Assembly (NCBI GenBank): GCA_020630975.1
Contig: JAHDID010000052.1
Coordinates: 1-40,688, forward strand
Length of the DNA stretch: 40,688 nt
Source: Verrucomicrobiota bacterium
GTDB taxonomy: Bacteria; Verrucomicrobiota; Verrucomicrobiia; Verrucomicrobiales; DEV007
Direction of reading: 5' to 3'
Shown here: positions 31,775 through 39,363 of the stretch, in pieces
How positions within the stretch are numbered: position 1 is the stretch's first letter
Layout of the letters: every line of letters starts with the position of its first letter
Program-made: the position numbers and the translations under genes
Notes under the pieces: generated by a model
What the model was told of the DNA's origin: nothing
The model's input: only the letters and a program-made list of their open reading frames with translations
The model's database searches: none

Positions 31775-33235
31775 TTAGCGCGGCTCGGGGATAGTAGCGC
31801 CATGTGTGGTCAGGTAGTTTCTGAGTTGGTCTGCCATCTTTGTGGCGATGTCAGGTCTGTCTGCCGACAGGTCATATGTTTCACCCTGATCTTGGCTGAG
31901 ATCAAATAGTAGCTGAGTGTCGTGATGGTAGTGCTGGATCAGCTTCATCGAGCCCACTCGTATGGCGCTGGCAGGGTAGGCGCCTTCGCCCTGGTAGTGG
32001 GGGAAATGCCAATAGAGAGTGTCGCGGTCGAGGGCTTTCCCCTGAAACAGCGGCACTAGGCTGACCCCATCGACAGGCTGGTCTGGCGTCTCGGGTAGGT
32101 CGAGCATATCTAGGATGGTCGGGTAAAAGTCGGTCGACATCACTGGCGTCTCCGAGCGCCTGCCGGGCTGACTGTACTGTGGCCAGTGGATGAGTAGAGG
32201 GGTGCGGATGCCGCCTTCGAAAAGGAAGGTCTTGCCATTGCGCAGAGGTCGATTCGACGTGGGAGGGCTGCGGAAGTAGGCGCTGCGCCCACCATTGTCG
32301 CCAGTTAGGATGATGATGGTGTTTTCGTATAAGCCCTCGTCTTTGAGCGCATCGATGAGGAGACCGATATTGCGATCGAGATTGTAGAGCTGCCCCGCAT
32401 ACTCTGGCTCATCCTGGCGGAGGCTCTGAGGGAGGTGAGTGTAGGGATCGGTGATACGATCTGTCTCTAGAGCTGGTAGGCTGGCGGCTTTCTTGGCAAA
32501 TTTCTCCCGATACACTGACTTCGATTTGAGCGGGCTATGCATCGAGAAATAGCAGAGATGGAGATAGAAAGGGCTATCGCGCTCGGTGGCGACAAAGTCG
32601 ATCGCGGCGTCGGTGAGCAGGTCTGTGAAGTTATCTCCAGGCTGGGCATCGGGGAAGTAGGCGGGGGCAGCTTTCTTGCCTCCCGAAAAAGGGTAATCCA
32701 TCCGACAGCCATTGGACTCGATCACGGCTAGCTGCTCGCTGTAGCCATGATTCTTCGGGCCACCCGTATTTTTGAATCGGCCCATGTGCCATTTGCCATA
32801 AAAAGCGGTGGCGTAGCCCGCATCGTGGAGACGCTCGCCGAGGGTGATCTCGGAGTCTTGTATTCCAGAAGATAAGGGCCGTGGGCAGTAGACGGAGGCT
32901 GTCTCTCCTTTGGCGATAAAGGCTTTATCAGTACCGTCGAGCCATTGAGTCACCCCATGGCGCGCGGGGTGAGAGCCGGTGAGTATGCTGACTCGAGTCG
33001 GCGAGCACATCGGGCTGGGTGTGTAGCACTGATCAAAGCGCATCCACTCTGCGGCCAGGGCATCTAGCTCGGGTGTCTCGTAGAAGGTGCTGCCCTGGTA
33101 GCCGACATCTTTCCAGCCAAAGTCATCGACTAGGATGAACAATACATTTGGCCGCTCAGCAGCGCTGCTTTGGCAGTGCGCGCCAAACGCAGCACAAACA
33201 AAAAGTAAAATCAGCAATAGGCGGTATCTCATCAT
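31775..33235 (-). CDS. Secreted sulfatase (formylglycine-dependent, type I)
   Basis: Predicted 486 residues from the ATG at 33235; the frame stays open to 33631 but that part overlaps the Nudix gene. A signal peptide (MMRYRLLLILLFVCAAFG) precedes RPNVLFILVDDFG, the metal-binding start. The signature MCSPTR has the modifiable cysteine at residue 77. GKWHMG, HLCYFSMHSPLKSK and ILTGDNGGRS are further sulfatase motifs. It differs in length and sequence from the 5.2-kb enzyme, so it probably has another substrate. It lies in the same orientation as the SGNH hydrolase downstream and the Nudix gene upstream (62 bases away). A polysaccharide-desulfating role outside the cytoplasm is likely. Confidence 0.93.
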   Translation of the reverse strand: MMRYRLLLILLFVCAAFGAHCQSSAAERPNVLFILVDDFGWKDVGYQGSTFYETPELDALAAEWMRFDQCYTPSPMCSPTRVSILTGSHPARHGVTQWLDGTDKAFIAKGETASVYCPRPLSSGIQDSEITLGERLHDAGYATAFYGKWHMGRFKNTGGPKNHGYSEQLAVIESNGCRMDYPFSGGKKAAPAYFPDAQPGDNFTDLLTDAAIDFVATERDSPFYLHLCYFSMHSPLKSKSVYREKFAKKAASLPALETDRITDPYTHLPQSLRQDEPEYAGQLYNLDRNIGLLIDALKDEGLYENTIIILTGDNGGRSAYFRSPPTSNRPLRNGKTFLFEGGIRTPLLIHWPQYSQPGRRSETPVMSTDFYPTILDMLDLPETPDQPVDGVSLVPLFQGKALDRDTLYWHFPHYQGEGAYPASAIRVGSMKLIQHYHHDTQLLFDLSQDQGETYDLSADRPDIATKMADQLRNYLTTHGATIPEPR

Positions 33236-33297
33236 ACTGACAATGGATGGCTGAGGAGAGGTGTGGCAAGCCCCCTGATCCCGCATGTAGGGCACAG

Positions 33298-33864
33298 CTA
33301 TGGTGAGCGGTGATCCAGTGCCACTCGCAGCAAGCCCGCCACCGACATCGAGTCGGTGATCTCGCCGCTCAGCACACGATCGATAGCCTCCTGCAGTGGG
33401 ATACGGATGATCTGCAGATCTTCGGTTTCCTCTGGTGCCGCCTGTTCCTGAGAGAGCCCCTCGGCTAGAAAGACGTAGGCCCGCTCGTCGGATACGGAGT
33501 TGGACAGAGCCATACCATCGAGCAGGGGTGTCAGCTGGCTGGCGATCAGTCCGGTCTCTTCCTGCAGCTCCCGTCTGGCAGTCTCCTCGGGGCTCTCGCC
33601 CTCTGGGCAGCCGCCTGCGGGTATCTCCCACTCATAGCTGGCCAGGGTGTAGCGGTACTGGCCGACTAGGTAGGTGTAGCCCTCGTCATCGACAGGGATC
33701 ACCCCGACGGCACGATTTTTGAAATGCACTACGCCGTAGATGCCTGGGGTGCCAGCTGGGGTGGTGACTTGGCTTTCGGAGATCGCGATCCAGGCGTTGT
33801 CGTAGACCGATCGGGTGTTGTGCGTCTGCCAAGGACTATCGTCCTGCGTTGGTAATTTTTCCAT
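33298..33864 (-). CDS. Nudix hydrolase, ADP-ribose pyrophosphatase type
   Basis: Predicted 188 residues, soluble. The Nudix box runs from Gly84 to Leu106 (GGCPEGESPEETARREL then QEETGL), with Glu99, Glu102 and Glu103 as metal ligands. The preceding strand YLVGQYRYTLASYEWEIPAGG resembles ADP-ribose pyrophosphatases of the NudF/YqkG kind, which cleave ADP-ribose and related nucleotide sugars. It is the first gene of a minus-strand set continuing into the sulfatase. The start ATG at 33864 is followed by MEKLPTQDD; no Shine-Dalgarno is seen. A household-cleaning role is expected, unrelated to sulfatase function. Confidence 0.85.
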   Translation of the reverse strand: MEKLPTQDDSPWQTHNTRSVYDNAWIAISESQVTTPAGTPGIYGVVHFKNRAVGVIPVDDEGYTYLVGQYRYTLASYEWEIPAGGCPEGESPEETARRELQEETGLIASQLTPLLDGMALSNSVSDERAYVFLAEGLSQEQAAPEETEDLQIIRIPLQEAIDRVLSGEITDSMSVAGLLRVALDHRSP

Positions 33865-33895
33865 AAATGTGGTGGGCAGCTGGGGCTTGCTCGGA

Positions 33896-33917
33896 TTTCC
33901 CCTTGCTAAGGGGGAAA
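33896..33917. other. Hairpin in the Nudix/histone-like divergent region
   Basis: TTTCCCCTT (33896-33904), GCT, AAGGGGGAAA (33908-33917) forms a near-perfect hairpin between divergent genes. It is upstream of both, so it is more likely an operator or leader structure than a terminator. Confidence 0.4.
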
Positions 33918-33997
33918 AGGCCCGTTAAAGTCGCCGTCCCTATTTTTTAAACAAGTAGGCAGTCTTTTTTTAACAAAAAACCGGCACCTTCACTACG

Positions 33998-34285
33998 ATG
34001 GGTAAGCAATACAACAAAGTCGAAAAGCGCCAGCGCAGAAAACGCTACGTCAAGCGCAAGCAGGAGATGGTAAAAGCTCAGATCGCACTGAGCTCTAAGA
34101 AAGCCACAAAGAAAGCTCCTGCTAAGAAAGCAGCTGCCGCAGCAGAGGGCGATGCTCCTGCAAAGAAGGCTGCAGCCAAGAAGACAGCTACTAAGAAAGC
34201 AGCTGCAAAGAAGGCTACCACCAAGAAAAAGGTCGCGACTAAGAAAGTGGCCGAGGATGCCGCTCCTCCTGCAGAGGGCGAGTAA
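33998..34285 (+). CDS. Lysine/alanine-rich basic protein, histone H1-tail-like
   Basis: Predicted 95 residues. An N-terminal basic block (MGKQYNKVEKRQRRKRYVKR) precedes a low-complexity tail of AKKA/TKKA repeats with about one lysine in every three residues, ending in an acidic stretch. This composition resembles histone H1 C-termini and the HU/Hc1-type tails of bacteria, and such proteins usually bind DNA or RNA. The N-terminal half also resembles ribosome- or RNA-associated extensions. It is followed 29 bases later by the NYN-domain gene in the same orientation, so an RNA-related role is as likely as DNA compaction. The start ATG is preceded by an A/T-rich leader without Shine-Dalgarno. Confidence 0.75.
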   Translation: MGKQYNKVEKRQRRKRYVKRKQEMVKAQIALSSKKATKKAPAKKAAAAAEGDAPAKKAAAKKTATKKAAAKKATTKKKVATKKVAEDAAPPAEGE

Positions 34286-34314
34286 GGCAGCCTGATCCTT
34301 TTTCTTAACAACTA

Positions 34315-34755
34315 ATGGCCTCGGGGCGCCCATCCTTCCTGTTGGTGGATGGGAACAACGTCATTCACTCTTGGTCAAACCTAGTCTCCCTGCATCGCAA
34401 GCGTAGGGGGACTGCCCATACTGAGCTGATCAAAATCCTGGAAAGTCACCAGGACTTCAGCGAGGAGAGAGTCGTCGTGGTCTTTGACGGCACTGGAAGC
34501 AAAAATCAAGACATTCGCGAGCCTGGCAGCGTGCAGGTGATCTACTCGCAGAGTGGCACGACGGCAGACGCCATCATCGAGAGGCTGGCCTGTAGCTATG
34601 CCGAGACCTACGACATCACCGTAGCGACGGATGATGTGGCTGAGCAAGATGCCGTGGTAGCTGCTGGTGGGCATGTGATCTCTGTGGATGAGCTACGCCA
34701 CCGAGTGGAGAGTAGTCACGATGATATGCGCCGCTGGCTGCGGTCGCGGCGCTAG
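34315..34755 (+). CDS. YacP-type NYN-domain ribonuclease
   Basis: Predicted 146 residues, the normal size for YacP/Rae1-type NYN proteins. Motifs: FLLVDGNNVIHSW (first catalytic Asp in VDGNN), VVVVFDGTGS, a central SQSGTTADAIIERLA, TVATDDVAEQD and HVISVDELRHRV. Conserved aspartates match the PIN/NYN active site. In Bacillus the homologue is a ribosome-associated mRNA endonuclease. The preceding lysine-rich protein may co-function at RNA or the ribosome. ATG at 34315 begins MASGRPSFLL. The assignment is good; the target is unknown. Confidence 0.85.
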   Translation: MASGRPSFLLVDGNNVIHSWSNLVSLHRKRRGTAHTELIKILESHQDFSEERVVVVFDGTGSKNQDIREPGSVQVIYSQSGTTADAIIERLACSYAETYDITVATDDVAEQDAVVAAGGHVISVDELRHRVESSHDDMRRWLRSRR

Positions 34756-34811
34756 CCCGGGTGGGGGGAAATATTTCCCGCTAGTAGAGATAGTTGTGCT
34801 ACCCTGCAGGT

Positions 34812-35777
34812 ATGAGGGACCTCGAGCATCTCTGGAAAAATCGAGCAGGGCGCGTGGCGCGCCGAGTGAATACGGGTTGGTTTTTGCAAAAGTATTCGCC
34901 ACTACTTATCACCATCGGTTGTCTTGTGGCGGTGGCAGTACTCTGTGTCCGATCTTTCTTCGATCAGCCGGTGTCGACTTGGTGGCTGGTGGGAGCTGGC
35001 TTAGGCTTACTCTTTCTGGCAGGGATTTGGGCATTTTTCCGAGCTAGACCTCACTTCATCGATCAAAAAGAGGGCCTGGTGAGGCTCGAGGATCGCCTGT
35101 CGTTGCACAATTCTCTGTCGGCTGCGGCGGGCGGTGTCGGCGAGTGGCCAGATTTTCCAGACAATTCATCTGAGGAGGCCTCTGCAGGCCTGAAGTGGCG
35201 CTGGTCTGCCGTGGCAGTGCCGGTGGCGCTAGTGCTGGCCCTAGTGGCGGCATCGATACTGGTGCCTATCCCAGATCTGCAGGCCAGATCTCAGGAGCTG
35301 CCTCCTAATGAACCTGGCGCCTGGCAGCAGATGGAAGATTGGCTGGCGGAGCTGGAGGAGGAAGATCTCATCGATGAAGCCAGTCTCGAGGACACGCAGG
35401 AAAAGATCGACGAACTGCGCGACCAGCCGGAGGACGATTGGTTTAGCCATAGCAGTATGGAGGCGACAGATTCGCTCCGAGAGTCGCTAGGTAGAGATCT
35501 GCAGGAGATGGCGCGGGAATTGGCTGTGCTGGACCGTGACCTAGCAGCCCTACAGAGTCATTCCGGGGCGATGAGTGAGAGCGCTCGGCAGATGCTGATG
35601 GAGGAGTATGATGAGGCTCTAAAAAACCTCGGGCTCAATAGCATGAAGCTGAACAAGGATCTGATGAAAGAGCTGCAGGATCTCGATCTATCGCAGATCT
35701 CAAAGGAGCAACTGAGCCAGATGAGTCGAGAGCAGCTGCAGCAACTGCGAGAACGGCTAAAGGACTGCGGCCAATGA
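34812..35777 (+). CDS. Multi-pass membrane protein, first part before an in-frame UGA
   Basis: Predicted 321 residues from the ATG at 34812. Two membrane helices (about residues 27-43 and 53-75) and a third near 140-160 surround a segment RLEDRLSLHNSLSAAAGG, as in DUF4175-type proteins. The rest is an acidic helical domain with coiled-coil stretches rich in Leu/Glu (residues about 180-320). The frame ends at a UGA (35775-35777) after KDCGQ. Translation beyond it is open and continues for 116 codons with similar composition, so the true protein may be about 438 residues. See the next feature and the findings. No function can be assigned; its relatives sit near aerotolerance-type operons. Confidence 0.65.
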   Translation: MRDLEHLWKNRAGRVARRVNTGWFLQKYSPLLITIGCLVAVAVLCVRSFFDQPVSTWWLVGAGLGLLFLAGIWAFFRARPHFIDQKEGLVRLEDRLSLHNSLSAAAGGVGEWPDFPDNSSEEASAGLKWRWSAVAVPVALVLALVAASILVPIPDLQARSQELPPNEPGAWQQMEDWLAELEEEDLIDEASLEDTQEKIDELRDQPEDDWFSHSSMEATDSLRESLGRDLQEMARELAVLDRDLAALQSHSGAMSESARQMLMEEYDEALKNLGLNSMKLNKDLMKELQDLDLSQISKEQLSQMSREQLQQLRERLKDCGQ

Positions 35778-35808
35778 CTGGGCGGTCTCGAAGGTTTGCC
35801 CAGTTTGG
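35771..35808 (+). promoter_or_regulatory. Stem-loop straddling the in-frame UGA
   Basis: CCAA (35771-35774) and ACTGGGC (35777-35783) pair with GCCCAGT (35798-35804) and TTGG (35805-35808), leaving a two-base bulge formed by the first two bases of the UGA. The 14-base loop starts GGTCT. No T-run follows, so it is not a standard terminator. The position invites comparison with a bacterial SECIS element, but the stem is shorter than expected. Confidence 0.45.
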
Positions 35809-36128
35809 GTGAAGAGCAGATGATCGGAGCAGGGGAGCAGTATGGCACAGGTGGAATCAATCGTGGCAAAGGTGATGCTCCCATGTACTACGGAGACAAA
35901 GAGGATCTCGAAACGAATAATATAGAGGGCATCAATAGTCGAAATATGGAGCGTGCTTTACCTGGGGAGGTTTTAGGAATCGGTCTGACCGAGCACGATG
36001 ATGAAAATGCGCCATCCATTCGCCAGTCTGGTGGGCAGCTATCCAATAAAGCCTCTGGTGGTGAGACAGTGTGGCGCGAGGCATTGATGCCCGAAGAGAA
36101 AGCCGTGCTAAAGCGCTTTTTTAAGTAG
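35778..36128 (+). pseudogene. In-frame continuation after the UGA
   Basis: Reading on in the same frame from 35778 gives LGGLEGLPSLGEEQMIGAGE and then GTGGINRGKGDAPMYYGD, ending in GGETVWREALMPEEKAVLKRFFK at 36128. A separate start (TTG 35796 or ATG 35820) is possible, but the uninterrupted frame, zero gap and related composition indicate one gene split by a single UGA. The C-terminal GGETVWR..MPEEKAVLKRFF pattern seems conserved. This is either a nonsense-mutated gene, a readthrough product, or a sequencing error; a separately translated protein is the fourth option. The lactonase gene begins nine bases after the stop. Confidence 0.5.
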
Positions 36129-36137
36129 ATTCGGTCC

Positions 36138-37220
36138 ATGAGACTTTGTTTATTCATTCTCACGCTGGCTCTAGCGGTGCCCGCTGTTGCTGCAGATTTC
36201 ATGGTTTATGCGCCTAGTCGCAAGGGCCAGGCATTGCTCATTGTTCAGGCCTCAGTATCTGCTGAAAAAGGGCTCTCGTTGGAGTTGGTCGAGCGTTACG
36301 AGTTGGGGTATACGGCTGCCACTATCACTCAGCATCCACACCTCCCTCTGCTATATATCAGTTCGAATCGTGGTGAGGATGGTGCTGTGCCAGGATCTGT
36401 CCTCCATCTGGATGCGGATGGTACGGTGGAGTCGGCCACAGCTACGGTATTTGAGCACGGCTATTCTTATCTGAGCCTAGATCGACAGCAGCGATTTCTT
36501 CTAGGCAATAACTATGGCGATGGGCATATCGATATCTATCGTCTCGATCATCAGGGCGGGGTCGGACCTCGGGTCGGTGGTGTCAGCGAGGGGCGAAAGG
36601 CGGCGCACTGTGTGCTGACTTCGCCAGACAATCGTTTTCTATATATCCCGTATGTGAAAGACTCGAATGCCCTATTTCAGTATGAGTTTGATGACACATC
36701 GGGGCAGATGACACCCCTACAGCCGAAGAATGCCAACCCTCCTGAGGGGACGGGGCCTCGGCATATGGCCTATCACCCTGAGCTACCCTATGTCTATTTT
36801 AGTAATGAGCAAGGTGTCGGTGCTTCTGTCTATCGGCAGGAGGAAAGTGGGCAATTGAAGCTCAGCCAAGTGTGCGAGGTGGTGCCTAGGGATTTTAATA
36901 GGGACGGTGTCAGTGGGTCGGATATTTTGATCACACCGGATGGTAAGTTTCTCTACTCTGGTGTCCGTGGAGCAAAGCAGGACTTCGATCGTATTGCTTG
37001 CTATCGTGTGCTGGACGACGGTCTGCTCGAGGTGATCGGGCTAGTGCCCACGGCTTCTGTTCCCTGGGGGCTTGCGTTGTCGCCCGATGCGAAGTATCTA
37101 TTGGTATCGGCTTTCAAAGGAGCGGTGCTGACTGCCTACCAAATCGGTAGTGATGGCACTCTAAAAGAGGTGGCTCAGATCGAGTGGGATGAGTCGATAT
37201 CGGATCTGGAGGCTCGATAG
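36138..37220 (+). CDS. Secreted beta-propeller lactonase-family protein
   Basis: Predicted 360 residues with a signal peptide (about 1-19, LALAVPAVAA). The remainder is a seven-bladed propeller of the 6-phosphogluconolactonase (Pgl/YbhE) family: HPHLPLLYISSNRG, VLTSPDNRFLYIPYVKDS, HMAYHPELPYVYFSNE and LLVSAFKGAVLTAYQIGSDG show the repeated blade pattern. Cytoplasmic Pgl hydrolyses 6-phosphogluconolactone, but exported homologues in this phylum probably act on other lactones or have lost activity. It begins nine bases after the previous stop, so the genes are likely co-transcribed. The ATG start is fixed by the signal peptide. Confidence 0.85.
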   Translation: MRLCLFILTLALAVPAVAADFMVYAPSRKGQALLIVQASVSAEKGLSLELVERYELGYTAATITQHPHLPLLYISSNRGEDGAVPGSVLHLDADGTVESATATVFEHGYSYLSLDRQQRFLLGNNYGDGHIDIYRLDHQGGVGPRVGGVSEGRKAAHCVLTSPDNRFLYIPYVKDSNALFQYEFDDTSGQMTPLQPKNANPPEGTGPRHMAYHPELPYVYFSNEQGVGASVYRQEESGQLKLSQVCEVVPRDFNRDGVSGSDILITPDGKFLYSGVRGAKQDFDRIACYRVLDDGLLEVIGLVPTASVPWGLALSPDAKYLLVSAFKGAVLTAYQIGSDGTLKEVAQIEWDESISDLEAR

Positions 37221-37239
37221 GTAATAGCCCGCTTCTGTC

Positions 37240-37330
37240 GTCCCTGCCGGGACTTGCCTGACGAGGCGCTAGAAATCCGGTGGTTTCGCTGCGCTACACC
37301 ACCGGCTATTTTCTTTCGTCCCTCCTGGGG
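37240..37330. repeat. REP-like palindromic element
   Basis: A central palindrome CCGGTGGT (37277-37284) / ACCACCGG (37298-37305) is flanked by GTCCC/GGGAC (37240-37253) and GTCCC/GGG (37318-37329). The layout is symmetrical about the central hairpin and resembles REP elements common in planctomycetes and verrucomicrobia. It ends about 20 bases before the 21-bp-period repeat. Confidence 0.65.
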
Positions 37331-37349
37331 CTACACCTTCAGTTCCGCG

Positions 37350-37387
37350 ATTGTACCCTATTGAATCAAAATTGTACCCTATTGAAT
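37350..37387. repeat. Two tandem 17-bp motifs, 21-bp period
   Basis: ATTGTACCCTATTGAAT begins at 37350 and 37371, exactly 21 bases apart, with a CAAA spacer. It is the inverse orientation relative to the downstream gene, unlike the purB and DUF1501 loci. The last two bases of the second copy plus the next G form the ATG at 37386. Confidence 0.92.
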
Positions 37388-37619
37388 GATGGCTATGTGG
37401 CTTTTGATTATCGTTCCGCTGCTAGTGTTTGTGCTGGTGGATCGGTTCTACAGGGAGGGGCGTATCGGGAGGAAAGTGTATCTACCGCTAGCTTGGGTGT
37501 TTGGCGGGGTGTCGGTGGTTGTGGTTGCCGGGGTTATTTTCTGCGTGATCTACGCAGCGATCTACTACAGCAATCTGCCAGCCGATCATCCCTACATGAG
37601 ATCGTCTCAGAAGCAGTAG
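37386..37619 (+). CDS. Small two-helix membrane protein
   Basis: Predicted 77 residues (ATG at 37386; 37389 and 37395 are alternatives). Two membrane helices, about residues 4-18 and 33-60, are joined by a basic loop (DRFYREGRIGRKV), which suggests that the loop is cytoplasmic. The tail is short and polar. The start codon is formed from the second copy of the 21-bp-period repeat, so the repeat either supplies or disturbs its translation. It faces the L,D-transpeptidase gene, with stops ten bases apart. I see no recognised family. Confidence 0.55.
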   Translation: MMAMWLLIIVPLLVFVLVDRFYREGRIGRKVYLPLAWVFGGVSVVVVAGVIFCVIYAAIYYSNLPADHPYMRSSQKQ

Positions 37620-37628
37620 CTCCGGCTT

Positions 37629-38450
37629 TTATTGATCACTCTCAAAGGTGTATTTGCCCTCTTTTACCTCGACGTTTGGCGGGGTGCGATTTTTCTCAAA
37701 CCAGTCCCAGCCTTCTTTTAGGTTTTTCCAAAAGGCATATTGAGGGTGGTTGGCAGCGCGGGTCATATTCGCGTCGGTCATGGCAAAGGGGAAGCTGTGC
37801 ACGCGGATGATTTTTTGGCCATTGACCAGTGCCTGATCGACCATGGTGTAGATCTGCTCGATCGAGCAGTCGGACATGGCGAAGCAGCCGAGCGACACGG
37901 ATGAGCCGTGGATCATCAGGTGGCTGCCGGTGTAGCCTTTCTCTTTGTCGTAGGAATTGGGGTAGCCCATATCCATGGATAGGTGGTAGCTGCTGTGGGG
38001 ATTCATCCGACTACGGCTGATGTAGTAGAAGCCCTCGGGCGCCTGCAGATCGCCGGTCTTGGTCTTGGGGCCGAGCTCGCCACTGAAGTAAGCGATCTGG
38101 TAGGTCTTCAGCAGTTCAAATTTTTTGGTAGAGGCGTCCTCCGTCCACAGCTCGAGCCGGCCGTGTTGGTTATCATTCTTCATGATGCGTATGAAGACAG
38201 GTCTGCCCACCTTGCTCCTGTCCCAGTAGTAGGGTGCCTGACTGAGAGACTGGCCGTCTTGAGTGCCGCCGCGTTTGGTCCATTTGATCACGGCTTTTTC
38301 TGCTCGCTCACTGTCGACACTGCTGATGTCCGAGTCGGCTCCGGGAAAGAACTGAGGCGTGGCCTCCTGAGCCATCGTCGAGGTGAGCAGGGCGAGGCTG
38401 GTGAAACAAAGGCGTAGGCAGAATGGTAGACTCATCGCTAGGTGACTCAT
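37629..38450 (-). CDS. L,D-transpeptidase, YafK type
   Basis: Predicted 273 residues from the ATG at 38450 (38480 and 38435 are alternatives); a signal peptide follows in each case. The YkuD-family catalytic motif is HGSSVSLGCFAMSD, with His181 and Cys189 in this numbering; an YFSGELGPKTKTGDLQAPEG stretch with the YafK-type PxGxY region precedes it. Such enzymes make or cleave bonds at meso-diaminopimelate residues, for example releasing Braun lipoprotein from peptidoglycan (DpaA/YafK in E. coli). A second, different L,D-transpeptidase is at 39364-40398. The gene is convergent with a small membrane protein gene and followed on the other side by a divergent receiver-like gene. Confidence 0.88.
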   Translation of the reverse strand: MSHLAMSLPFCLRLCFTSLALLTSTMAQEATPQFFPGADSDISSVDSERAEKAVIKWTKRGGTQDGQSLSQAPYYWDRSKVGRPVFIRIMKNDNQHGRLELWTEDASTKKFELLKTYQIAYFSGELGPKTKTGDLQAPEGFYYISRSRMNPHSSYHLSMDMGYPNSYDKEKGYTGSHLMIHGSSVSLGCFAMSDCSIEQIYTMVDQALVNGQKIIRVHSFPFAMTDANMTRAANHPQYAFWKNLKEGWDWFEKNRTPPNVEVKEGKYTFESDQ

Positions 38451-38555
38451 AGATTGACGGTAAATACCACGGATGGCCAAGGATTTTTAGCAGGCCACGT
38501 TTAGCATTTAGCTTTTAGCCTGTTAAAATTTGTGGTTCATTTCCCCCGCACTCTC

Positions 38556-39281
38556 ATGCCCAAACAGTGGAAAACTCTAAGAAAGACCGCTCTTGCTGCT
38601 GGTGATCCGGCCGCCGCAGGAGGCAAAATGCTGGAGCCAGCAGCCCGATCCAGCCGTATCCCTAGGCGCAGACGCATGGCTCGCTTGGGCGAGGAGGAGG
38701 TAGTGGCAGAGATCGCCCCGCCTGCGGCTACAGAGGTGCAGGGCGAGCTGCAGAGTGTCACTAGGGCAGATGAGGTAGCACCTATCTCTCCTATACCGGT
38801 GTCTGCCGCTGCTGAAATACCGGCTGTAGAGTCTCCGGTGGCTACTGAGCCTGCAGCGCAGCCTGAGCCTAAGCAGGATCTGCGGATACTGTGCGTGCAC
38901 GATGTGGCGTCGACTTATCGATTGGTGGAAGAGGCTTTCGAGAATTTCACTGCAGCTCGGGTGGACACCACGCCCGATATCCTCAATGCGTTTGAGATGG
39001 CGATCGTTCGGGATTATCAGCTATTTGTGTTGGGCCTGCATCTACCCAACCAGCTGTCCGGTAGCTTCTTTTACGATCTGATCGCTCGTGCTTACAAAGT
39101 CGGTCTGAATGAAAAGAAGATAGCTCCAGCAGTGGTCTTTGTGCGGGAGGCAGACGAGGCGCTGCCCGATCACGATTTACTGCAGGATGTGCGAGTGAAA
39201 GCGGTCTGGTCAAAGCCGCTCAGCATCGAGCGTATGCTCGACTCGGTATCCAGTGTGATCCCGCGTCTCCCGATGGAGTGA
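38556..39281 (+). CDS. Degenerate receiver-domain protein
   Basis: Predicted 241 residues from the ATG at 38556 (a GTG at 38532 adds eight). A basic N-terminus (SRIPRRRRMARLG) and a Pro/Ala/Glu-rich linker lead into a response-regulator-like domain from about residue 108: DLRILCVHDVASTYRLVEEA, then YQLFVLGLHLPNQLSGSFF, and AVWSKPLSIERML. In true receivers the strand reads VLLDLxLP and its Asp is phosphorylated; here it is Gly160. The acid pair is HD rather than DD, while the conserved Lys is kept. It therefore cannot be phosphorylated in the usual way and probably works as a protein-binding pseudo-receiver. No histidine kinase adjoins it. Confidence 0.65.
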   Translation: MPKQWKTLRKTALAAGDPAAAGGKMLEPAARSSRIPRRRRMARLGEEEVVAEIAPPAATEVQGELQSVTRADEVAPISPIPVSAAAEIPAVESPVATEPAAQPEPKQDLRILCVHDVASTYRLVEEAFENFTAARVDTTPDILNAFEMAIVRDYQLFVLGLHLPNQLSGSFFYDLIARAYKVGLNEKKIAPAVVFVREADEALPDHDLLQDVRVKAVWSKPLSIERMLDSVSSVIPRLPME

Positions 39282-39363
39282 GTGGTGTCGGCGGCACTCG
39301 AGCCGGAAAGGGGATCGAGTGCGAATGCCAAAGATTTCCTAACTTTCTGCTCACGATTATGAA

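Noticed and set aside
33236-33631. N-terminal extension of the second sulfatase to 33631
   Set aside because: It overlaps the Nudix gene and the sulfatase signal peptide begins at 33235.
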